Of a stretch of DNA of 64,000 bases, positions 45,675 to 57,600 are shown one piece after another. Positions within the stretch are counted from its first letter, which is position 1, and each line of letters starts with the position of its first letter. The stretch is from NCBI GenBank assembly GCA_030248195.1, contig JASAND010027734.1, positions 1-64,000 of the forward strand. Direction: 5' to 3'. This DNA is from Trissonchulus latispiculum (taxonomy: Eukaryota > Nematoda > Enoplea > Enoplida > Ironidae). The notes under the pieces are model-generated. The model saw only the letters and a program-made list of their open reading frames with translations. It was not told where the DNA came from and did no database searches. The translations under genes and the position numbers were made by a program.

Positions 45675-48600
45675 GTATACACTTATTTTTATGTCGCAAT
45701 TTCTAATATTTCATTAGCCGACTAGGTACTACATAACAGTACAGTTACTGGATACTTATCTTAAATTAGTCTCAAGTGCTCGACATGAACTGCTCATTTG
45801 TAGTTTTTTATTCCAAGCCAGGCAGCAGTTCGACTCGCATAACCCCTTGACAGAAACCCCGTTTCCGAATAGGGTTAACTGTGGATTAGCAAAAAGATAA
45901 ACGGTTGTATTTTTCTTACTGAGAGCAGCGTAGGGCCTGGATTGCGGCTAGTCCATAGGTCCATAGGTCCATAGGTCCGTCTTTCGTAAGCTAGTTTTGC
46001 GTCGCTGTTAGTTTATTTTATCTGGGATTATGCGTGGCGAACTGTTTAGTCTGGCTTGGCAAATTAAAGCTGTATCTTGCAGCGAGACTAGTAGTTGATT
46101 ACGCTAATTATTGCTTAGTGGCTTGTGCCAGACATGTGCAGGAGGGGAAATTCTGGGGGGGGGGTGAACCGGCGGCCGGAGGTCGCCGGAAAACCGGATT
46201 TTTCCGGTTTTTTGCCCAAAAAGGAGAATTCCGGATTCTGGGGGGTGAGGGACCCCTCTGGGAGGGGGGGGGGTGAGCTCCAGGTATGGGGGTGACACCC
46301 CCCCAAGCACATGTATGGCTGGTGATCCTCTTGAAATCCGAAAGTCAGGTATTTGATCACTGCCCCGGCCACTTTCACTCTTTCTTTCATCTTTCAATTT
46401 GATTATTTCACCTTTGATTCATCAGGATCTCTTCGGGTTGGGCTGTGAGTAGGCATGGGCACGGGTAGTCGGGTACCCGACGGGTACACGGGTACCCGAA
46501 AATTTTCGGGTACCCGGGTCCTGCTTCGGGTACCCGATGTCCAGTTAAAACCGGAAAAAAACCGGATTAAACTGGGACTTTCCAGTTTACCCCCCCCCCA
46601 ACACTCAAAAATTTGAAAACTTGAAGAATCGAGCTTTTAAATTTTAAACGGAGACTAAGGGAACCGTAAAGTTTTGTCCGCCATTTTGCTGAACAGTTTC
46701 ATATTTCAATTTTCGGGGACCAAAACAATTGTCTGAAAGTTGGTTTTGTGATATCTGAACTCAGAGTGGTAGAAAATAATATACTGATACCAAATTTAGC
46801 CATCGTTAATATATTTTTGTTTATAGTTGATTTATATTATTTCAGACAGATCATTGTGTTATAATTTTTGAGTGGTGGAATGGGTAAATCGGAAAAGATC
46901 CACGGGTTTTTGCAGACCAAGTTTAAGCTGAAGTTTACTGTGACAATATTGCTTAACAGATTTCCCACAGCTAATAGATGTCATAACTTCAGAACGTTAC
47001 CTAATTATAATGAGTAACCAAATGGGTTTGGATTTTCGTAAATCGGTCCAGTTCACTGAAAGTGATGATTTTAGTCAACTATTTGGAGGAACCATAACCG
47101 GTTGCAAATCGGAACGACGGGCACTTGCTTGTTTTTTGACATATTGGTCGTTTAAATAGTTTGGAAAGATTATCAAAAACTATCGAGCACGAACAAATAA
47201 TGCATTCGTACATTGCCGTCAATACAATGCCCTGGTACGATGGGACTGAGAATTCGATGAACTTAGAGCTGTGTTTTGGCATTAAGTTTAATTGTATCAT
47301 GCATTCAAAACAGTTCCAAACCTCTTATGGCTTTAATTCGTAAACTTTTCAAATCCTGCTTGCACAATCTTGTCATTAGAAAACTCTATATTCGGATCGT
47401 GCAACCTTCCTTTCTTTACGGCCTTTCCGCGAAAGTTAAGCTGAACTAAAAAGAGCTAAATTGAACTCGGCCTTTAACTCTACTTTACTGTTTTCTAGTC
47501 TAGACTAGTGCACCTTTCAAACAGATCGTCCATTTTTATAAAATCAAATGATACAATATTCTGCCAGCTAAAACATATTTTTTAAAACTGGTGAACACAG
47601 TTAGCTTGATTCTAAGCCAGTTCGGGAATTGCATCCTCAATATAACTTGTTTAGGTAAAGTTTATATTAAAATTTAACCCTATGCTAATGGAATTTTTGA
47701 AGATCAGTCTTAAAAGTCTTCATTCCAAATTCAGCTGACCTCTTTCACTAGAAAACATTTTATTACTAGGACAGTAGCTAAAGCAAAAGCTAACTAAATC
47801 AAAAACTACAGATTTTTAGAATTCTATTGAATTCTGTAATAGTTTGATCATGAGTTCCATTGTCACAGTGAGACTCCCAAAATTTTGGTAATGGTACCAA
47901 ATACCATTACTTCTTGGCATTAGTCACTAGAAGCCTGCAGTTAAATCTGTCGTTTCGGGTACCCGAAAACTGCTCGGGTACCCGGGTACCCGAAGTCGGG
48001 TACCCCGGTAGCGTTGCAATTACCCGACATAGGGCTTCGGGTAGTGCCGGGTACCCGGGTCCAATTTTTTGGACCCGTGCCCATGCCTAGCTGTGAGTAA
48101 GCTGAGCCTGGTTTTTGCTTTGATTCTCATGTATCATGCACGCCAGTGATGGAACCGGGTCACTTAGGCCTGTCCCGGTGACCCGGTTGAGCCCTGACCT
48201 GGTGACCCGGTAACTCGGTTTTCCAGAAAATTCCAAAGTTGCAAAAATTATCGATTTTGCCAAGAACGCTAAATTTTTGGCGTCCATGTTCCATAACCAC
48301 TTTGAAAAGAATAACTGTGACATACATATTGCTCTAGGTTTTGTTGGAATGCGTTTAATAGTATAGCTGTAGCATTTTCTGAATTTATGCAGAAATTAGT
48401 TGCAAAACCAATAATTTATCCGTCTGCGAAATTTTGCATGGTCTAATATGAGTATACTTGTCTAAAAACACGGAGTACTTTAAAATTTTGGTTTTCATTA
48501 CGTAGTGAGTTAAATTAAATTAAATTGTTCATTTACCTCCAACGTTTACCTTGGTTGCGAAAATAAACTGAAAACCATATTGTACTAAATAGTTATGCAA

Positions 48601-51600
48601 TAATCTTGGCATGTAACTTATAAAGCTAAAAATAAAAAGCTAAACAATAATTTGCCAGATACTGACAGATTCAAATATCCTCAAGCTGCGAAAGTGCTCA
48701 AGACTAAAATGTAGGAAAAAAAGCAAATTAATATTGTACATTGAACAAAAATTTAACCTAAAATTTTAGTTTGGTAAGCCAAAACTTTCTAAAATTTGAG
48801 GTAAATTCAGAAAACCGGGTCAAGACCGGGTCGAAGCTCTTGATCCGGTGACCCGGTGACCCGGTCCAAAACGTGACCCGAACTGACCCGGTGACCCGGT
48901 TAAATCGCTGATGCACGCTCTTGCCTAAACGGTTTCCCCGTCCATACTTTCTTTTTCCATAGACAGCCTTTTACTGCCAATTCTGATTTTCTCCAAATTT
49001 TAGAGGTTCTGAGTACAAACGACTTTCATCGCAGCAGAAGCAGCAGATCGGATCTGATACATTGAGCGAAGGAGAATTTTGGTAAACATCAGGTTTCAAT
49101 AATTGTACATTTCTTAAGTTAATAATTATACATTTTTAATTTAACTAATGTTAAATGTGTTCCATTCCATGTACTGTCTATGTCTGTCGTAAAAATTTCA
49201 ACGTATTCAGCACATATTTTAGGATAGAGTTTCCGTTCTGATGACCGGTATCACTGTAAATACTGAACTTCCAATTTTAGAACTTATCTCCAATTTTATC
49301 TAATTTTTAACATTTGCTGTATTTGGTGCAATATAGTATATTTGTTTTATTTACAATTTGCTGAACTAATAATCCTCTGGGTGATTTATATCTTAGGATT
49401 TCCTGGACTGCTTTTGATGAAGCATTTGATCACATCGAAATTGTGTTTCTGGATGCTGATACTTGCCAATCCGAAAGTCGATTTAAACAGGGACAAGTTC
49501 AGCCTCTTCACACTAGAATTTTTCAGGGATTTTGGAAAAGGGGCATAACCGCCGGCGGTTCAAGAAACCACTTTGGTATCATTATTTATTCTGATTTAAA
49601 GCTGTGTATTCAAAATAATTGTAACTGTGTTAGGTCTCTCCAGCTGTTGTTTTTGAAGTAACTGTGTAATATAGAATACAGAAGCAATAGTTGTGGATAA
49701 ACCCCGATTACGTATTTGCCATTTTTTGTAGAAACATTCCATATTAACCCGCAAATACTGTTTGGCTTGTCGCAAACTTCAGATGTGATTGCCGCTCTGA
49801 TACAACATCAAGTGTTGGAGCCTCATATAATTGGATTTTCTGTGTATAAAGTATGCGGATACTTGTTATAATCTGATTTGCTTACAGTGTTTATGCAGTA
49901 ACTACTCAGTGAAATTACAGAGCTATACATTTAACTGACATAATTGTGCACGAGATTCTAGAAGCCCACTGAAAAGAGCTTAGTACAAGCATGGTAGAAC
50001 TGTCGACAATGTTCTTAGGGGATAACATGCTGTTAAGACATTTCCGGCCAAACCTGCCACACCGCTAAACGGCCATAAGGTTGTACCTTTAATTGTCTAA
50101 TTCACATATGTTTGTTCAACTAGGTAACTGGACAGGTTCAAGGAAGCAATGACTTGCTGAAGTCAAACTTCTTTGCCAACAGTAAAGCCATTGCCCATTC
50201 AACCTACAGTAATCGAAGACAGGTACGTATGTAACCCAAGCTCTATAGAAATTATGCTACAGTGGTTTATGGGTATTTCAGTTTCGACAATTTAATCCCT
50301 AATTAGAGTAGTGTATAGATTTGGAACTAATCCATGGACTGCAATCTGACGTGATATCATTACACCACGGCGCCAGCAGAAATCAGCACAACATAATTTT
50401 CATAATATTGGCGCTTCCCTTTGTACAGTGGGTTCTTTGACCAAAGTTTTAGGCTTAGTTTTTGCCTTGCCTCCACACATACTGAATCAGGCAGCGTTAG
50501 TCTAGTTGCGCCAAGACTTCACAGCCCGGTTTACATTCATCCGTGTTGGTTGTAAACTCCCTTCACACTCCTTGCATTATCTGAATCCGTTTGTGTTAGT
50601 ACTGCTTGTGAATTATGAGTTTGTTGATTACGTAATGTTACTTGTACAAAAGGATGAACATGAGTTCCATGTGTGTTTTAGATATTGGTTCGACTACAGC
50701 TGGAAGCAGGCAATTATGTATTCATTCCGACCACATATGAGCCGGGTTCAGAGGGAACGTTTACCATGAGAGTGTACAGTCAAACAGGAATATCCTTGTG
50801 GTAGGAAACTGTTGTAAACTAGTGACCTCGGAATTTTACATTAATTAATTTATATACCTTCGGTGCTCAACATCTGATTTTCCAGTATTTAAATGCAAGT
50901 ATTCTTCAAGTCTTACTGTTTGGCGAGTATTCTTCCTCACTCAGTATCACAAAAATGTGTTAAATATTTATAACCTTATTCTTCAGTAAGAGCTCAATAC
51001 TCCACATTTTAGCCGTAGACTGCCCTTGTGTTATTGACGGAAGAATGAATTTTGGTGATCACATTTCCAAGAGAATTTTTCTTCAAAGTTCAGAAATGTT
51101 TGTCATTTTTTTCTGCTCCCTTAACTTAGCTTCTCAAAGAGTTTAATATAGCTATTTTTCATACAGGATTACAGAAAGGATACTGCTAAACCAGTATATA
51201 GACGGATTTAACTAACGTTAACTAACTTTAGGCATTTCGATGTAGACCAAGATTATGTCGCCAGTTGTTTGTGTAACTAGTTTGTGTTCAACTGACAGTT
51301 GTTACAATTTCCATAGTATTAAGACTTGGAAAATTGTATTTTTTGTAATTAAAAAAATTGAAATATTAATTTTAGTCTCCTGGATTGTCCGCCTGCTATG
51401 CTAAGGCCAACAATTATTAGGGTGGGTTTTTCTTGTCTCTACTCTGTCTCTAGTTTCTTAGTTCACAGATTGAATTTTTAAATAATAACAAGAGTACATA
51501 AAAGGTAAAAGGTGGGAAGCGTCGTTTTGTCTGACATCAGCTTTCCGTTAATGCTACCTGTGCTGCAAATATCCACCATCTACAAATGGAGCCAAATATG

Positions 51601-54600
51601 TATGAACTATGTGATAAATTATGTTTTTGCTTTGGTCGACAGTTACCTACTACTAATACTATCAGTTGTTATAGGGTTGCAGGTTTCAACCATTGTCTTC
51701 AGATACGATTTACTTATATTAATTACTCGTTGTACACCTACATAGTGTTTGAGGCCGGCCGGGGTTTCACCGGCCGGCCGCCGGCCGGCTGCCGGCTGGC
51801 CGATCGCCGGCCGGCCCGGCCGAGCCCATCGGCCGGCCGGCCGGTCAGCCGGCCGGCCGGCGGCCGGTGAGCCCGTAGGCCGGCCTGTAGCCGGCCGGCC
51901 GGCCGGCTACCGGCCTAAAGCAATTTGCAGTGCAGTATTATAACTTGTAAGATATTTAGCCGGCAATAGCACAGCATTGCATAGAATATTAGCTAGATAA
52001 CTAGATAACTAGATTTGGAGTTCATTTTACGGTTAGTTTCTCTATTTTGTAAATTTCTGATTGGAGATTTGTATCCCAGCCGGCGGCCGGCCGGCCGGCC
52101 GGTCGGCCGTTAGCCGGCCGGCCGGTCGGCCGTTAGCCGGCCGGCCTCACCGGCCGCCGGCCGGCCGGCCGGCCGGTAGCCGGCGGCCGGCCGGCGAGCA
52201 AAAGTCGTCGGCCGGCGGCCGGCCGCCGGCCGGCTTAGGCCGGCCGGCCTCAAACACTACACCTACCTACTACCTAGTACCTGTTAAATATTTTTCCACT
52301 AATTTTTAGGCATCAACTCCAAACGAAGAGTATCGAAGCTTGTTTTTATCGTTTGCTGATGAGGTACTTGTGATAAAGATACGTTTCGTTTACTATTTGT
52401 TAACATAAACGTTGTGTTTTTCGTGCAAGGTCAATGGTGTTTGCTATTGCTGTATCTTTATGCTGATTCAGTTACATATTGCAGCTTAGTATTACGGTAT
52501 CCAGGCTTTGTGGTTTCTCAACCAAAATCTATAACAATTTTGTAATAATAATGATATTGAGGCGTACATATTACGTAAATATTCATGCCTAAAGATGAAT
52601 ATAGATATATGATATATTATCTTGAAAGTTATTTGCAGTTATGTAAATTCTATTCATGTTTGTGTTTGTTTAGTTTTGTCTTTGAACTTGTTACATTTTA
52701 ATTTTCTAGAAGAAAACTGTGAACGCATATGAGCTTCAGGAACTACTTCATAATGCCTTGCTAAATGGTATGCTTTTCCTTGTACTCAAACCTGCTTGAG
52801 CTCTATAAATTGTAATTATCTACAAGTTTTATGTTTTTAGCAAAGGTGCTTAAAATCCTAAAATTGTGAATGTTTGTCATTTATGTCATTCGTTTGTATT
52901 TAATGCCATTTGCTGTTTCAGATTATGTTAAGAGTTGTGCTGGTCTTGATGTTTGCAGAAAAGTGGTACAAGCTCTCAATGTAAGTAAACGTTCGCCAAC
53001 GTGGTGCTTATGTTTGCGCCTTGTTCCTGGTTGTCAGCACCTGTTCTGTGATATGACAGCTCACACCTTCCAAAAATTACCTAATGAAAAAATTAATACA
53101 ACGAAGATTATTTGTTGAATGAAGCATGAACCTCAAAACAACACCACTTGCCTGTTTGCTTCAGTATGATGGGCATAATACACATACATAATATAATGCT
53201 GGTATATATTGGGTATACAATGGGAGCTTCTAAGTACTCATTTCTGTTGAGGGAGCTTAAGGGGGTGTCGCTTCGATAGTCGCCGATTTCGCTCATTTTC
53301 ACACACAATATAGGTACATATGTTCTCAAAAACAAGACAAAACATTAGAGTTCGAAATCAAACTGTGGCAGAGATATTCAGCTATAAAGTTGGAAAACTT
53401 GAAAAGCACTGTGATTTGCCTCCAAGGTCATGTTGAGACAGAACGGCAGCGAAACTTGGGTCAACTAATATATATGGCAAATTATTTCAGTGGTTTGGCT
53501 AATATTTTAATACTAAAACGACTCCGAGATATCCAGCCAGCACCGGCCAGAAACGGCCGGCTGACGAATCAAAGACTAAAATTGGCCGGAAGGCTGGCTG
53601 ACCCATGAGTGCCAGAATAAGAAATAACGATATGAAAATGTATCAGCACAACTTAAAATCGATTTCCTGTGAAAATTTTAATAAACCGCTGAAATATAAG
53701 CGCGGCCAACCGGCCAGCCGGCCGTCCGGCCGAGTGCACCTCTTGGCTGGCTGTTTTCCACCCGGCCGGTCAACAACACTAGTTCACGGTACGTTCTTCA
53801 ATTGTGAACTGAACCTTTTTCAGCTAACAGTGTCCTCCTCAAACGTTAACTTGCTCTTACTTTCAGATACTATATTTCAGACACATAGTTCTATCAGAAA
53901 AGTTGTTCAGCTCATCAGTAGCTATCATATGAACCCAATTTGTCTATATTTTGGAAATTTCAAAAATTGACTTTTGTGATGTATATATAAGCGATCAAAG
54001 GGGCCGACACGACAGAAAAGTTCTACCTTGAAGCATTTGCCTTTACCATAATGTCAGGCAGGCATTGAAAGTGTTTGTGCCAATTTTGGTGACTTTCGAA
54101 TGGGTAACAAGTGAGAAATTATTAAAAAAACGTGAAAATTGTGCAAAATGATGATTTTTGGCAAAATTAGCGCATGTTGTGGCAAGTTTTTTGAGACCAC
54201 TACAAATGGTAGAAATTTGAAACTACTGTCATAAGAATTTTGTGTATGCGTAGAGTGCAACTATCTATAAGCGATTTCTGTAGCTTTTGCCAATCAGGCA
54301 GGAGAGGCGAAAATGGTTTGCTGGTCCTGCTTTTCCTTGTAGAAAAAGCACCATCTTTACAAAATTTTGACTTGAAAAATTGCCAAAAGTCCTACACTCA
54401 ACAGAATTGTACCAGAAGGGTTATTTGCACTCTCTGATATGTCGTTAACATGTACAACAAGGTTGTAGCGCTGTATCTTGCATACAGCGAAAAGTTTTTC
54501 TGCCACAATCTTTTTAACCTGACTTTTTCATTTTCCTATGTTTAACACATGTCGAGGTTACCTTTGAAGGGCTCTACAGCACGATAGAAGCAATATTACG

Positions 54601-57600
54601 CAAAACGCTCTGGTCTTGTTTTGAGGACCCATTGGGACTACAAAATATGTAAAAATGAGCAAAATCCGAGATGGTCGAAGAATCGGCCAAAAAAGCGGAC
54701 CCCCCCTTAAGGTGCTGGTATCGCTCTGTGTAAATTCGACCCTACAAGCTCCAATTCTTCATGAAAGTGGATGAAACTTTCCAAATACATTATTTTCGTG
54801 CTCTTTAACATTCTGGGACCAGTCCCGGATTTTTAGGTGCAAAGATAGGAAAGTTTTGGTTTTCGCCCTTATTCTCTGAGTACATAGCCGCTACACCGGA
54901 TTGGTTGTTATGGCTGGAAAGAGGGCACCAAAATGAACATTTTTGCTTTTACAACTTTTGAGCTACCTCTAGTGGTTAAGGCAGTATAAGCCAAAAACGA
55001 CTTTTGGAGTCAAAAATGGCCATTTTTGAAGAAATAAGTTTTTTCAAAATTACTGCCAAATCTTACAGACAATTTTGGTTTATTTATACTCAATCGATAC
55101 ACCGTCCAATTGCGCATTTTATCCATACCTATTCGCTAGAGTTCGTTGCTTTAAGCTGGAGAATTCGCCGAAAAACCATTTTGGCAAAATTGCGATTATT
55201 TTGTTTTGAACATTGATTTCTCAAAAACTACCCAATGGATTCGCGTGATTTTTGGCTGAATGAAAATTCGCCCTATTGCGGAGGGACATTTTTCTTGGTT
55301 TGAGCTAAAACAGCTCCAGTTGTGAGAAAACTGAATAGAAAGTTGCGAAATTTCATGTCATCGCGCATTTGCCGGATTTTCTGGAGTATTGAGACTTGTT
55401 GAGCCAAATCCAAAAAATGTCCCTCGGCCCACATGTCCTTCATATCATGGCACAAGATGAAATTTTGGCCGATGCTACAGTTTTGAGAAATCGATGTTCA
55501 AAAATTTTTGGTCTATATTCAGTCTGTCAGATGTCAGCATGTCTGCATTTTTTGCTATTTTTTGTCAATTTTGCTAGTTTCTTAAACTCATGTTAATGTA
55601 TATGTTACGGGCAGATGAATAAATTGGACACTTCTGAAAGTGTCCAGACAGATAGATAAATTATGCATGTGCGCAGACAGATAGATAAATTCTTACAATT
55701 ATCGCATTCTGTCCGGACAGATGAGTAAATTATCTATGTGTCCAGAACAAGGTTGGACAGATGCGTAAATTTTTAAACTAAGAACTAATAGTGCAGAATT
55801 TTAAAAAAAATAGAATATTTGTGTTTATAACTGTTGTTTAACTTCAGTATTGTTCGTCACTTTATTCTTTATAGTTTATGCATTGTTCTAAAGCTTGTTA
55901 CTACATTTTATTAGCTTATATATATTTTATTAATTTTAAATCTGTTACTTGATTTGATTAATTTTATATTGCATTTATTAGATATCATTCCAATTGTTGA
56001 TCGCTATTGATAATTTATTTATTTGTTAATTTTAATTATTTTATGTACTTATTTGTGAAATTTTGGTGCCGTTATTTTAACGTAATTTAAAATGGAAACC
56101 AACGGTGAACTACCAAGAATTAAATTTGCATATTTACGTTTTATGCTAACGTATAATTGTTTATTTATATATGTATTGCCTAATCTCTTTTTAATGGTAA
56201 CTGCATACAAATAAGTATTTACATAAAATAATTATTAAATTAAAATGTTATAATACAAAAAATTAACAAAATCAAATAAGACATTTTGAAATTTAATCAA
56301 TCATAAGCTAATAAATAGAATAACAAGCCTTAGAATAATGAATAAACTATTTAAAATAAAGTAAAGAATAATACTGAAGTTAAATAACAGCTATAAGCAC
56401 AAATATTATCCATTAATAGTTCTTAGTCTAAAAATTTACGCACCTGTCCAACCTTGTTCTGGACACATAGATAATTTACTCATCTGTCCGGACAGAATGC
56501 GATAATTGTAAGAATTTATCTATCTGTCTGCGCACATGCATAATTTATCTATCTGTCTGGACACTTTCAGAAGTGTCCAATTTATTCATCTGCCCGTAAC
56601 ATATATACAGATTATAAGCTTTAAAACGATGTATAAAGCTCTTTCCAACTCCCAAAATTGCGAAAGCTATAGCGTTTCGAAAAGTTACGACAAAATCACT
56701 GCACAAAAGGATACCAGCACCTTAAGCATGTTTTGAAAGTGGATGTCAGGAAGAATTGACCGTGAAATATGTAACGTTAGTCGGTCTAAATCATCGGTGA
56801 TTTATCGTCAGACGTTCACTTTGACCGATTATCATTGCCTAGACTTTATGTGCAGAGAGCCTGGTATTTCAGATCTCTAAATAACAGAAAGTTCTACTGA
56901 ATTTTGTCGAAAAGCTACCAGATTAGTGTAGTCAGAATTTGTAAATTTTCTCATGTTTGTTTTAGCCCGGGCAATTGCTTGGTCGCATATCTTACACAGA
57001 GTTCACCGATTTTCTCTACAGTCTTAAGCTTTGGCAGGTTTGTAGCAAGCAAGTTTAGTTCTGTGCTACTTTTTATAGCATTTTTACCTGAAAACAAAGC
57101 GTTGCAAAGACAATCAGTTTATTTGGTAGCCGTGGTCCTACTGACAATGTTGTGCTTTGTGCCTGTTGTTGATTAGTGTTTCTTTATTTATAGGAGATAT
57201 TCAATCAGTGTAAGACAACAAGTGGGGTTATGAAAGCTGAAAAGTTAAGAGATGCCCTGGAGACAGTAGGTAAGGATAGCAGAGAACGACACGACAACAA
57301 AGCGGAATCATTACGGTGATAGTAGCTCATGCTGACACCTCAACGTGCGTAGTGTCGACCTCAATTGTAACAAGTATTTAACGCTGACACCTTGAAATGC
57401 CAAGATAAGTGAGCGCATATTTCTGTCCGCGTACGAAGGGGACATTTAATTTTGAAAAGCAGATATGTTGCAAAAATCAAACAAATATTTTGATTCTTGC
57501 ATTAATATCTGCATAGAAATCAAAAACTAGCTGTTGTGAGTTTGATTTTCTGTGCGCACCAATTGCAAAAAGCAGAAATCAAGCTGTATTCTGATTGGCT

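Noticed and set aside
51586..52309. Pro/Ala/Gly-rich open frames
   Set aside because: They are translations of GGCCGG stacks in a hAT MITE and disagree with the spliced calpain frame.
53605..53970. 121-codon plus-strand frame
   Set aside because: It crosses a hAT right terminus and transposon sequence; no family resemblance.
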